From UBA6115 sp040776985 (GTDB taxonomy: Bacteria; Bacillota; Clostridia; Christensenellales; Aristaeellaceae): a stretch of 64,000 nucleotides of DNA. Positions 50,988-59,580 of the stretch are shown here, piece after piece. Every line of letters starts with the position of its first letter. Position 1 is the first letter of the stretch. The notes beneath the pieces are model-generated. The model saw only the letters and a program-made list of their open reading frames with translations, made no database searches and was not told the origin of the DNA. A program made the position numbers and the translations under genes. The stretch spans positions 1,178,001-1,242,000 of the forward strand of contig JAXGZL010000001.1 of the NCBI GenBank assembly GCA_040776985.1, given 5' to 3'.

Positions 50988-52811
50988 TCAGCCTCCCATG
51001 CTGCTTGCAAGATCTGTCTTGCCAAGTTTATTTGTCAGCCAGTATACGAGTAGTACGATCAGGAACATGATGACAGCCACAACGTTGGAGAATGGTTCCA
51101 TGTTGGAGTTGCTGTAAGAAAAGGCCATATACGGAAGCGTTGCAAGATTGGGGGTAACAATCAGAATGATCAAGTCCAGTTCCTTCATGATACTGATAAA
51201 AATAAGCATGAATCCGGAAACAAATCCAGCCTTGGACAGGGGCAGGACAATGCGGGCCATACGGTGCGCAAAACCTGATCCCTCAATAGTGGCTGCCTCC
51301 TCCAGTTCCTGCCCAATTTGCAGCATATTGGACGAACCCGCCCTGCTTGCAAAGGGCAAGTGCTTCACCACAGACACCAGTACCATCAAAGCGAATGTGC
51401 CATACAACGAAGGGATGATTAATTGAGGCTGAGAGAACATGGACAGGTAAATCGCTCCAAAGGCAATCGATGGGATTAAATAGGGAATAAACACCAATTG
51501 TTCCACCAGTTTTCCTGTAAATTTGCCTCGGCCACGGGATGTGATGTAGCCTGCCAACTGACCGCACAAAGTGGCAATTCCAGAAGTGATAAATACAAGT
51601 TTCAAGGTGTTCCAGAGGTTCCCCCAAAAGCGCGGGTTGGCGAAAACTCCTGGCTCTCCCTCATAAACATCTGGCAAAACCCCCTGTCCACCTATCCAAT
51701 AATGTAAGGATAGGTTGTCCAAAGAGTAAACGCTGGGTTTGAGCATAAAGGTGTTGAGGCATAAGATCAGAATGGGACTCAGGACAACGATGCAAACAAA
51801 CACGGACACCATCAACAGGACAGGTATACGGGATTTACCAAGGGGAATCGGAACAGATCTCCCCCCTTTGCCGCCTATGGTTGCATAGCTTCTGCGTACT
51901 CCGATGGCTCTTTGATTGATAAACACATTAATTGCTGCGATTGTTATGAGAATCATCGCAATCGCAAAACCGATGGTAGTGTTGCGTTGTTTTACATTGG
52001 AGTAAAGCATAGTGGAAATTGTGTTGAAGTTTACCTTCATGCCCAGAAACGCTGGAACACCAAAGGTTCCCATGGCTTTTGAGAAGGTAAGAATAAAAGA
52101 AGACAGAATCGCAGGCAAGACAAGCGGGAAGGTGATTTTCCCCAGTATCCTTCTTTTGCTGGCGCCTGCGATCTCCCCCATTTCCTCAAGCTCACTGTTG
52201 ACGGAATAAAGAGCCGCTGAAACCAACAAGTAGGCATAAGCATAATAATGGGTAACCAGCACAATGATAATGGGTACAATGCCGTAGGCTAACCAGTCCG
52301 GCGTGTTAATGCCCATAGATGTGAGAAAACCGGGTGATCCTCCAATTCGGGAATTCTTAAAAATAGTAATCCAGGCCATTGATTTGCTCCATGAAGGGAG
52401 CATGTAAGGTACAATGATCGCCAGCGAAAAGAACTTTTTCCCAGGCATGTCGGAGCGCACCATCAGCCATGCGAGGGTTGATCCCAGCAGGATACTGAAA
52501 ATTGAAACGCAGAATGCGATGATGAGGGAATTGAGCAGGGGTTTATATAACAGGGAAGAGCTCACTTCACTTAACAACAGTCTGTTCCAGTAGTAAAGGG
52601 TGAAATCTCCTATCTGAGACCCGGGAATACGGCGCAAGTCCTTCTGCACCACTTTAAAGGTGGTCATAAACATGTCCACCAACGGCACTATAATCAGATA
52701 TGCAAGCAAAATAATAGCTGCCAGAACAATCAGATTGTAGGGATTTGTAATCACATTTAGGATGCTGTTTTTAAGCTTTCTTTTTCGGGAATAGCCAAGA
52801 GTTTGACTCAT
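50988..52811 (-). CDS. ABC importer permease with two fused membrane domains
   Basis: 607 residues with about 12 helices, two BPD_transp_1 units joined in one chain as in FbpB/AfuB. EAA loops are visible: EEMGEIAGASKRRILGKITFPL in the first half, and EEAATIEGSGFAHRMARIVLPL in the second. It forms the channel of the importer encoded here. ATG 52811 follows GGAGGAGGA and lies 3 bp after the hydrolase gene. Confidence 0.91.
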   Translation of the reverse strand: MSQTLGYSRKRKLKNSILNVITNPYNLIVLAAIILLAYLIIVPLVDMFMTTFKVVQKDLRRIPGSQIGDFTLYYWNRLLLSEVSSSLLYKPLLNSLIIAFCVSIFSILLGSTLAWLMVRSDMPGKKFFSLAIIVPYMLPSWSKSMAWITIFKNSRIGGSPGFLTSMGINTPDWLAYGIVPIIIVLVTHYYAYAYLLVSAALYSVNSELEEMGEIAGASKRRILGKITFPLVLPAILSSFILTFSKAMGTFGVPAFLGMKVNFNTISTMLYSNVKQRNTTIGFAIAMILITIAAINVFINQRAIGVRRSYATIGGKGGRSVPIPLGKSRIPVLLMVSVFVCIVVLSPILILCLNTFMLKPSVYSLDNLSLHYWIGGQGVLPDVYEGEPGVFANPRFWGNLWNTLKLVFITSGIATLCGQLAGYITSRGRGKFTGKLVEQLVFIPYLIPSIAFGAIYLSMFSQPQLIIPSLYGTFALMVLVSVVKHLPFASRAGSSNMLQIGQELEEAATIEGSGFAHRMARIVLPLSKAGFVSGFMLIFISIMKELDLIILIVTPNLATLPYMAFSYSNSNMEPFSNVVAVIMFLIVLLVYWLTNKLGKTDLASSMGG

Positions 52812-52814
52812 CTA

Positions 52815-53891
52815 TTAATCCTCCTCCTGATTAGTGCCCCCTGTATGTGCCAAAACCGCACAGTTGACCAGGATCGCATCATGATCTGAGAACTCCATCC
52901 CATCATATTCACTGTATTGCGCTGATGCATCAAGAAGCTCTTCGCTTGTAAATATAGTCTCAACACGTTGTGGATCCTTACATGAAAGGCCACGCTGAAA
53001 AAACCAATCCAGATTGAGCAAAATATCCGGATATCCAGGCATATGCTTGCGTCTGGTAGTTTTTCTCATAAGATTACAGTCAGTATAAGAATAACCATAT
53101 CTGGCAGCACAAGCCATCAAGGGTTCCAAATCGGGAATGCTCCCCATGCGCCGCCACTGCTCTTGCTCATTGTTCAGCAGCTCATCCATACCATCCGGCG
53201 CGTTCCCGTCAACCGTATTGGTGTTCATGTCTCCGCCAATCAAAATGGGCATATCAGGGAAAGTCTTTTCCACGTGGTCCAGCACAAAACGAAGTTGACG
53301 TTCCCGCGCTTCCGGGGTGGCACGGTTTTCAAGGTGCAGGCAAACCAGTCCGATATTTTGTCCGGTAATCTCTATCTCCGCCAACAACGCCACACGTGTG
53401 CCGAGCCTGATGTCATTTTCCCGGTGAAACCATTCATACAGGATAGGCAGCCGGAGCATCTGTACACGCTTCAACGGAAAACGAGAGAAAATCGCGTTGC
53501 CATGCCTCCCCTCCCGGTTGCCAAAAAGACCTGCGTGGACAGTGAGAAACTCCGTGGCAAAAGCATAGTTCATCCCCAAGGCCTGGGCGATTTCCCTTGC
53601 GATGTTCTGGTTGTCCGAACGGGCCATGCCCCAGTCCAGCTCATTTGCCAGAATCACATCCGATTGACGAAGGGCCTCATGGTACTTGAGATAAGGCAGA
53701 ATCATGTCCAACCGGGTACCGCGCTCCATGTTGAATACCACCGCCTTGAAAGGATGCCGGCCTGCATCACTCAAGGAATTGTCCACATGGGTCTGAAAAA
53801 GCTCCGGCAGGCCTGCAACGGCCTCCAGATGTGGCATGCATTTCATTTTTTCAACGGCCGCTTGTATTGCCTCCGGTGTTGAGTGAGTCAT
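52815..53891 (-). CDS. Endonuclease/exonuclease/phosphatase (EEP) family hydrolase
   Basis: 358 residues, no signal peptide, so cytoplasmic. EEP motifs are present: VVFNMERG (Asn), ANELDWGMARS (metal-binding Glu), GLVCLHLENRATP (His), IGGDMNTNT (Asp-Asn) and FSDHDAILV (terminal Asp-His). Family members cleave phosphodiesters: nucleic acid, sphingomyelin, inositol phosphates. As first gene of an importer operon under a LacI operator it more likely cleaves the imported small molecule or lipid head group. ATG 53891 has GGAGGGAGA directly upstream. Confidence 0.82.
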   Translation of the reverse strand: MTHSTPEAIQAAVEKMKCMPHLEAVAGLPELFQTHVDNSLSDAGRHPFKAVVFNMERGTRLDMILPYLKYHEALRQSDVILANELDWGMARSDNQNIAREIAQALGMNYAFATEFLTVHAGLFGNREGRHGNAIFSRFPLKRVQMLRLPILYEWFHRENDIRLGTRVALLAEIEITGQNIGLVCLHLENRATPEARERQLRFVLDHVEKTFPDMPILIGGDMNTNTVDGNAPDGMDELLNNEQEQWRRMGSIPDLEPLMACAARYGYSYTDCNLMRKTTRRKHMPGYPDILLNLDWFFQRGLSCKDPQRVETIFTSEELLDASAQYSEYDGMEFSDHDAILVNCAVLAHTGGTNQEED

Positions 53892-53945
53892 TCTCCCTCC
53901 AAAAACAAAAAAAGTCCTGAATGAACTATATTATCGGCAGCGGAA

Positions 53946-53997
53946 CGCAAACGTTCACATCTGCCTCCAGTCTACGACAAGACATCAAACTTGTCAA
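53946..53997 (-). promoter_or_regulatory. Promoter and LacI-type operator of the importer operon
   Basis: Minus strand TTGACA (53997-53992), 17-bp spacer, TAGACT (53974-53969), then the operator GCAAACGTTCAC (53947-53958, plus-strand reading). The AACGTT centre is 16.5 bp past the -10 box, so a bound repressor would block initiation. Confidence 0.75.
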
Positions 53998-54022
53998 CAT
54001 CCTATTCAATAATAATCCCGGC

Positions 54023-54709
54023 TTATTCTACACAGCCTCTGAGCTGATATTTTCCTTCCTCCAGCGCATCTTTTAACTCAAAGGAATCACGCAAGCGCCG
54101 GTTGAACACCATGGAGGCTCGCGCTTCATCTCCGGGGCGGTGTGTATCCGAACCGCAAATCGCGATGAATCCTGGAATTTCATCACATAATGCTTTAGCC
54201 CGTGCATTCTGGCTGTCATGACGTGGATTACAGTTGATAACCTCCAGTCCATGGAGGCAGGATACTGGAATAGGTTCAGCCAATCTCTCAAAATTGCGGA
54301 ATGGATGTGCCTGGATGATGAGTATTTCATTACTAAACCGCTCGAAAAACGACTGGATACTCATCCTGTACAAATATGGATTTCGCCGCAGGAAATCTTC
54401 GTCAATTCCAAACAACAAATAGTCCCGGTCATTTTCCGGAAAGCGAATCTCAGCACCAAAAATGATATCCATGTCCAGTTCCCTGCCCCTTTTCAGGGAA
54501 TTCTTAAATCCGCTGATATATTTATCCACACACCGCTGCCAGTCATCCCTGCAGTCCAGGGAATTGATATAACTTTCATGCAAATGGTCTGTTACAACAA
54601 GGCCCTGATATCCCGCTCGATGATAGAGATCCACTACATGGGCGGCATCCATCCATCCGCATGCGCTGACTTCAGAAGTGTGGGTGTGTGGGTCGTATCT
54701 ATATTCCAT
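54023..54709 (-). CDS. PHP-domain phosphoesterase
   Basis: About 228 residues. PHP metal ligands: DPHTHTSEVS, VVTDHLHES, FGAEIRF, IQAHPFRNF and CGSDTHRPGDEA. The fold serves histidinol-phosphate phosphatase, 5'-nucleotidase and phosphoesters such as cyclic ribose phosphate. ATG 54709 has GGAGAACAGCAGAC upstream; ATG 54730 is the alternative without a site. It has its own promoter with a perfect LacI operator, so it belongs to the importer regulon. Confidence 0.82.
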   Translation of the reverse strand: MEYRYDPHTHTSEVSACGWMDAAHVVDLYHRAGYQGLVVTDHLHESYINSLDCRDDWQRCVDKYISGFKNSLKRGRELDMDIIFGAEIRFPENDRDYLLFGIDEDFLRRNPYLYRMSIQSFFERFSNEILIIQAHPFRNFERLAEPIPVSCLHGLEVINCNPRHDSQNARAKALCDEIPGFIAICGSDTHRPGDEARASMVFNRRLRDSFELKDALEEGKYQLRGCVE

Positions 54710-54777
54710 GTCTGCTGTTCTCCATTTCATTGTTCATTTGAAAACGTCTGACCTGATCATCAAGGCATTTTGCACGG

Positions 54778-54830
54778 TGCAAACGTTTGCATTTCAGGGA
54801 TACAATACTCAAATTCAGCAAGAAAGTCAA
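54778..54830 (-). promoter_or_regulatory. Promoter and perfect LacI-type operator of the PHP gene
   Basis: Minus strand TTGACT (54830-54825), 17-bp spacer, TATTGT (54807-54802), then TGCAAACGTTTGCA (54778-54791), a perfect 14-bp palindrome. A weaker half-like site AAAACGTCTG lies at 54741-54750 in the leader. Confidence 0.8.
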
Positions 54831-54890
54831 TCAATTGCCCGGCAATAACAGTTTTAAATGGTATTCCGCCGATCTTTTTATCTCATTTCC

Positions 54891-54942
54891 TTGACAATTT
54901 GATCTCAGAAAGCTATGATGCAGGAGAACGCAAACGATTACG
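54891..54942 (+). promoter_or_regulatory. Promoter and LacI-type operator of the first HAD gene
   Basis: TTGACA (54891-54896), 17-bp spacer, TATGAT (54914-54919), then CGCAAACGATTACG (54929-54942). The centre is again 16.5 bp past the -10 box. Confidence 0.75.
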
Positions 54943-55018
54943 ATCCTGTATATACCATAAATTGCCAAAATACATCAAGCAGGCGCTTTGTGCTGCCGAG
55001 AGAAGGAAGGTTAGGAAA

Positions 55019-55771
55019 ATGATAGACACGGTATTGTTTGACATGGGCGGAACTCTGGAGGACATTGTCAACACCCCGGAAACCTTGGAGCGGGCAACAC
55101 AGGCAGTGGTGGATAAGCTGAAAAGGCATGGCTTGGATCCGACTAGATCAGCCGACGAAATGACTGTCATGCTCAAAGAAGGTCTGGACCGATATAGCAG
55201 ACAACGGGACAAAAACCATATTGAACTGAAGCCGGTGGCCATCTGGCAGGATTTTATGCTCAAGGACGCAGGCCTTGACCCGCAGAAATTGGCTGAAATT
55301 GCGGAGGAGCTGGCCCATGAGTGGGAAGTCACCTACTTCAACCGCTCTCTCCGGCCAGGGGTGAAAAAAATGCTGCAAGGCTTGCAGGCACTGGGTTTGA
55401 AGCTGGGCATTATCAGCAACACGGCCAGCCTCTTCCAGGTTTTCAGCCAGTTGGAATTGTATGGCATTCGGGAGTTTTTCAGTGATGTCACCCTTTCCTC
55501 CCAGATCTGCTGTCGCAAGCCCCATCCTGACATCTTCAAAATCGCCCTGCTGCAAATGCGCTCAGAGGCAGACCGCTCCATCTATGTGGGCGATACCTTG
55601 TCCCGGGACGTGCTGGGGGCCAGGAATGCGGGTTTTGCCTATGCCATCCAGATTACTTCCCAAATCACCAAAGAAAAGGACGCCGCCATGAAAAACGCCC
55701 CCACGCCTGACTACAAGGTGCAGGATATCGGGGACGTGCTGGGCATTTGCCAGACTTTGCTTCAGGCGTAA
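55019..55771 (+). CDS. HAD-family hydrolase 1
   Basis: 250 residues. Motif 1 FDMGGTLED gives the nucleophile Asp, but the usual second Asp (DxD) is Gly. Motif 2 is in GIISNTAS, motif 3 Lys in CCRKPHPDIF, motif 4 YVGDTLSRDVLGARNAG. A helical C1 cap lies between about 20 and 100. The loss of the general acid Asp is a known feature of phosphonatase-type HADs, which have Ala there, so C-P cleavage or another non-phosphatase reaction is possible. ATG 55019 follows AAGGAAGG; earlier starts to 54770 lie across the promoter. Overlaps the convergent PfkB gene by 10 bp. Confidence 0.85.
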   Translation: MIDTVLFDMGGTLEDIVNTPETLERATQAVVDKLKRHGLDPTRSADEMTVMLKEGLDRYSRQRDKNHIELKPVAIWQDFMLKDAGLDPQKLAEIAEELAHEWEVTYFNRSLRPGVKKMLQGLQALGLKLGIISNTASLFQVFSQLELYGIREFFSDVTLSSQICCRKPHPDIFKIALLQMRSEADRSIYVGDTLSRDVLGARNAGFAYAIQITSQITKEKDAAMKNAPTPDYKVQDIGDVLGICQTLLQA

Positions 55772-56643
55772 AAATCCTTAATGTACTTCTCCACATCCTC
55801 CCGGCTGCCCATAAAGGGACCGGGAGTTTCCATTTTTAGGGAAACCAAAGCCGCAGCTGTTCGTAAAGACTCGGGGATGCTCCTTGTCAGGCGCTCCGTG
55901 ATGTATCCGGAAAAACATGTGTCTCCGCGCCCTGTCCGCCCGGTCAGATTTCTGGGTTTCAGCGGCTGGCGATGAATTAATTCTCCGTCAAATACAATCA
56001 CACCTGAATTATGCGTAATCATGATTTCCTGTGCTCCCCATTTATGAAGTATTCGCGCTGCGGTCTCCAGATCGCTTTGACCGGTCATGATTTCTGCCTC
56101 AAGGGCGTCGGTTTTTAGGAAATGGATTTTTTTCAGGAATTCTCTCTTTTCCGGCCAATCCTCAAACGCCATTCTTCCATTCCTGACGACACGCAGGATA
56201 CACTGCACATCCAGCGCTGCCATGGCGCGGCCCGCTGCCAGGTCAATGATGTCATGCCCCAGGTCGCCGCGCATCAGCCCGGCGATATGATAAATAGCCG
56301 CGTCAACTTTAGGTATTTCATCAGGGCTGTACGGCTCAATCCGGCTGTCAACCCAGCTTTCCCGGCGTTCACGGTCCGGGGACAGGTAGATATTGCGGAT
56401 AGCGGTTGACGCTGCACTGTCCAGAGGATATACGGCGATGGATGGGTTTTTCGCGAATGCTTGCCTTGCATCTGTAATCAAAGGGTTTCCCTTTGGTAGA
56501 ACGGCTACACGGTGCCCCATTCCGGCGGCAGCGTAACCGGAATACAGCACAGCCCCTCCCGGTTGGCGTACAGGTTTTTCGCCATAATCAGTGTTTTCGT
56601 CGTTGCACACCTGTCCCAGTATGAAGGTATCAAAGTTGTTCAT
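55762..56643 (-). CDS. PfkB-family carbohydrate kinase
   Basis: 293 residues. GGAVLYSGYAAAGMGHRVAVLPKG near the N-terminus is the PfkB substrate region, and GRTGRGDTCFSGYI is PfkB signature 2 with the catalytic Asp in GRGD. It phosphorylates a sugar, inositol or nucleoside with ATP. Its ATG overlaps the lacI-type stop (ATGA), so regulator and kinase form one operon. It likely acts on the dephosphorylated product of the other enzymes. Confidence 0.87.
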   Translation of the reverse strand: MNNFDTFILGQVCNDENTDYGEKPVRQPGGAVLYSGYAAAGMGHRVAVLPKGNPLITDARQAFAKNPSIAVYPLDSAASTAIRNIYLSPDRERRESWVDSRIEPYSPDEIPKVDAAIYHIAGLMRGDLGHDIIDLAAGRAMAALDVQCILRVVRNGRMAFEDWPEKREFLKKIHFLKTDALEAEIMTGQSDLETAARILHKWGAQEIMITHNSGVIVFDGELIHRQPLKPRNLTGRTGRGDTCFSGYITERLTRSIPESLRTAAALVSLKMETPGPFMGSREDVEKYIKDFYA

Positions 56644-57692
56644 ATCGTTTCTCCTCTATTGATATTTTCTTCGGAGATTCCCTCGCCGATGCGTAGGCAG
56701 CTTTTTCGCTTGATGAGCCGGGGAGGAAGATGAATCTGGCACAGTTTGTCTGTCAGGCCTTGAATGCGCTGTATCAACGCTGTCACAGCCTGCAGGGCCA
56801 TCTGCTCCTTGGGTTGCTCTATGGTGGATAGTTCAATTTTGGGCAAGTCTGCATAACTGATGTTATCAAACCCAAGCAGCGAAACATATTGGGGGATTCG
56901 GATACCTGCCTCGTCTGCCGCCTTAATGACACCCAGCGCGTTAGTATCAGAAGATGCGAATACTGCCGTGAATTTTAATGGTCTTTCTGAGAAAAGCCGC
57001 GTTGCCAGGTCATATCCGTTTTGAATGGAGGAGAACTCACGGGGGTTATCCAGAAAGTGAGGCTGAAGACCGCTCTTTTTGCAGGCAGCGAGATATCCTT
57101 CAGCGCGTAGGTGATGTGTGGTACTGCCTTGTCTGCGCCCGAAATAGACAATTTCCCGATGACCCAGTGAGATGAGATATTCTGTGCCCAGGATACTTCC
57201 TGCGTAGTTGTCAACCGATATGTAATTGGCCGGCATATCGCGGATGTTTTCACTGATGAAGATGGTTGGAACCTGCTTGATGATTGAGCTGAGGGAAGAG
57301 TAGGATTCCTGACCAGCAGGCACGACGATGATTCCATCGACCCGCCGGCCGACCAGAAGCTGCATCACCTGTTTTTCCTGTTCGATGCTGTGCGAGGAGT
57401 TGCACAGCATCATATTGAAGCCTTCAGCCCGTGCATAATGTTCAATGTGGTTGGCAAGCTCGGACATAAAAGGATTATTGAGATTGGTAACAATTAGGCC
57501 GATTGTGTGTGTGCTGCGCATAACCATGGAACGCGCCACATAATCAGCTGTGTAGCCCATCTCCTGACAGATTTTCAGGATGCGCTGCCTCGTCCCCTCG
57601 CTGATTTGCTTGCTTCCGGACAAAGCGCGGGATACTGTTGCGTATGATACATTTGCAACAACGGCGATATCCTTCAGGGTTACATATTTCAT
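56640..57692 (-). CDS. LacI-family transcriptional repressor
   Basis: 350 residues. The N-terminal HTH (VTLKDIAVVANVSYATVSRALSG) and hinge are followed by a periplasmic-binding-protein-like sensor (TIGLIVTNLNNPFMSELANHIE, DGIIVVPAG, VSLLGFDNISYADL). It should bind the CAAACGTTTG-type operators at 53947, 54778, 54929 and its own at 57714. Start taken as the second ATG (57692), 7 bases after GGGAG; the first ATG is at 57695. Confidence 0.92.
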   Translation of the reverse strand: MKYVTLKDIAVVANVSYATVSRALSGSKQISEGTRQRILKICQEMGYTADYVARSMVMRSTHTIGLIVTNLNNPFMSELANHIEHYARAEGFNMMLCNSSHSIEQEKQVMQLLVGRRVDGIIVVPAGQESYSSLSSIIKQVPTIFISENIRDMPANYISVDNYAGSILGTEYLISLGHREIVYFGRRQGSTTHHLRAEGYLAACKKSGLQPHFLDNPREFSSIQNGYDLATRLFSERPLKFTAVFASSDTNALGVIKAADEAGIRIPQYVSLLGFDNISYADLPKIELSTIEQPKEQMALQAVTALIQRIQGLTDKLCQIHLPPRLIKRKSCLRIGEGISEENINRGETI

Positions 57693-57713
57693 CATTCAAC
57701 TCCCGCCCCTCAC

Positions 57714-57764
57714 GCAAACGTTTCCGAATATCAGTATCATATCCTTTGGCTTAGAATAATGCAA
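57714..57764 (-). promoter_or_regulatory. Promoter and operator of the lacI-type gene
   Basis: Minus strand TTGCAT (57764-57759), 17-bp spacer, TATGAT (57741-57736), then GCAAACGTTTCC (57714-57725) centred 16.5 bp past the -10 box: autoregulation. Confidence 0.75.
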
Positions 57765-57798
57765 GCAGCGGGAAGGGCAGGCCGGGCGCGGGATTGGG

Positions 57799-57827
57799 TT
57801 GACTGATTGGTTAAGGTACATTACATT
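57799..57827 (+). promoter_or_regulatory. Promoter of the second HAD gene
   Basis: TTGACT (57799-57804), 17-bp spacer, TACATT (57822-57827). No LacI-type operator follows; GGGAA-7-TTCCC at 57834-57850 is a different small palindrome. Confidence 0.6.
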
Positions 57828-57884
57828 CTTGAAGGGAAAACCGGGTTCCCATGTCGGGATATGAAAATTTCCAGGGAGGTTGGC

Positions 57885-58643
57885 ATGATTAAAGCTGTGG
57901 TGTTCGATGTGGGTGGAACGATGCATGTTTCAGAGAAGGATGCCATGCTGCAAGCGTCATTCTCTCAACAGGCGCTGTGGATTCTTAAGGAAGGCGGCAT
58001 TCGCCTGGATGTAAAACCTGAGGACTTTTTCACGTGCCTGAGCCGCCAGGCTGAGGAATATAAAGCATGGTCCGAAATCAGTAAAAGAGAACTTCCAGCT
58101 GTTCAAATCTGGAGAGATTATTACCTAAAGCCTTATAACATCGACATAAAAAGACTGGAGCCCCTGGCTGAAAACCTTAGCTACTTATATGATTATTCCC
58201 GTGTACGACTCAGGCTTCGGCCATGTCTGAAGAAAACCATGGTGAAACTGCACGGATCTGGGCTCACCCTTGGTGTCATTAGTAACATCATCTCCCGGAC
58301 TTTTGTACCCCGTATCCTTCAGGAGTATGAAATTATGAAATATATGTCCTGTGTTGTCCTGTCCAGCGTCACGGGTATTCGAAAGCCGGACCCTGGAATA
58401 TTCCGTATTGCCGAAAGTGAATTGAAAATGAAGCCTGATGAGCTTGCTTATGTGGGAGATACAGTATCAAGGGATGTAATCGGCACTAAAAACGCCGGTT
58501 GGCGACTGATGATTCAAATAAAAAACCCATCCATCGCCTTTCGGGACAGCAAAGTTATAAACAGCGGTTATTTGCCCGACTATTCCATACAGAGTCTGGA
58601 TGAGATACCGGCTATCATTGCGCGAGAAAACGAAAAAACATGA
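57885..58643 (+). CDS. HAD-family hydrolase 2
   Basis: 252 residues, a paralogue of HAD 1: FDVGGTMHV, GVISNIISR, GIRKPDPGIF and YVGDTVSRDVIGTKNAG line up in order, and the second Asp of motif 1 is again Gly. Two such proteins around one importer and repressor suggest successive or alternative substrates. ATG 57885 follows GGGAGGT; upstream starts to 57807 are unlikely. Confidence 0.84.
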   Translation: MIKAVVFDVGGTMHVSEKDAMLQASFSQQALWILKEGGIRLDVKPEDFFTCLSRQAEEYKAWSEISKRELPAVQIWRDYYLKPYNIDIKRLEPLAENLSYLYDYSRVRLRLRPCLKKTMVKLHGSGLTLGVISNIISRTFVPRILQEYEIMKYMSCVVLSSVTGIRKPDPGIFRIAESELKMKPDELAYVGDTVSRDVIGTKNAGWRLMIQIKNPSIAFRDSKVINSGYLPDYSIQSLDEIPAIIARENEKT

Positions 58644-59102
58644 GCGGAATCATGATGCTTTGAGGCGGCATGGTTTCCGGCAATGACAGCCTGGGAAGTC
58701 AACCTAAAATTCCGGATATTCCGGTGAACTGAACCCGCTCTTGTATCATTATCTGAAAGCTATCTGTGGCATCCATATGGCTTACCAATGGAGAGAAGCA
58801 ACCGTTTTGAACGAAGATTTGAATAATTTCCTTCCAAGCTCTTGATTGGGGTGGCTTTTTGCCCGCTGTTACAGACCGTTCACCGTCACCTCCTGTAGAA
58901 ATGTAGTCTGTTGGTTACATAGGTAGCTCACGGCAGAGGCGAAACCGCACGGTCTGATTCGAGAATTATTTGTGCCTTTCGATATACCTGGCACTTCCGA
59001 TTGTATTTAGCGGTTGTTTTGCCACAGTTTCCCTCCGTTCTATTGGCATGGCTGCCCCTCATTACTCACAGGACAGATGAAGTAATTCTGAGTACCGAAT
59101 TA
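58644..59102. other. Intergenic stretch before IS5 copy 3
   Basis: About 460 bp with no gene that I can support. A 27-codon minus frame (59049-58966) has GAGGGG upstream but no match that I know. ATTCCGG occurs twice near 58709-58723. Confidence 0.4.
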
Positions 59103-59393
59103 GATAGTGTCTACACGAGAATTGTGATATAATGGTGTCATCACTGAAAGGGGACTTAAGCGATGACCGCTGCTTATCACCGACACGATATGAGCGATTC
59201 CGTATGGACATTACTGGAGCCTAACCTACCGGGGCAGCGAGGACAATGGGGAGGGATTGCGCAGGACAACAGAAGGTTTATCAATGGTGTATTCTGGGTC
59301 ATCCGGACCGGCGCGCCTTGGCGGGACTTACCTCCGGATTATGGCAAGTGGGGCACGATCCATCAGCGGTTCATCCGATGGCGCAGGAACGGT
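59103..59393 (+). mobile_element. IS5-family copy 3, right part missing
   Basis: Left end GATAGTGTCTACACGAG at 59103 after TTA. The 291 bp match copies 1 and 2 except one C for T (near 59327). Likeness stops after CAGGAACGGT, where the IS3-family element begins. The right end is absent from the window beyond that element, so it was deleted. Confidence 0.88.
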
Positions 59394-59483
59394 GGTCTGC
59401 CCCCAGTCTTTGTACCAACCAGTGAGTTAGTAAAGACCGTTTCCTGGCACCCGCATTCCTTCATAGGCTTGGCCACATCGTAA
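59163..59483 (+). pseudogene. Truncated IS5-family transposase, copy 3
   Basis: Family sequence for the first 77 residues (to RWRRNG), then about 30 residues from the IS3-family element to a chance stop. It lacks every catalytic residue. Confidence 0.85.
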
Positions 59484-59580
59484 CACAGGATGCCGAGGCG
59501 CTCAAGGGCGCGCGCAGCGCGTTCATGGTGAACCACAGGTTCGCCACCCTTGAACGGTGAGGCAGGCTGTGTTTTGCTCC

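Noticed and set aside
58966..59049. 27-codon minus-strand gene in the intergenic region before IS5 copy 3
   Set aside because: Too short to judge and no recognised relatives; could be a remnant.
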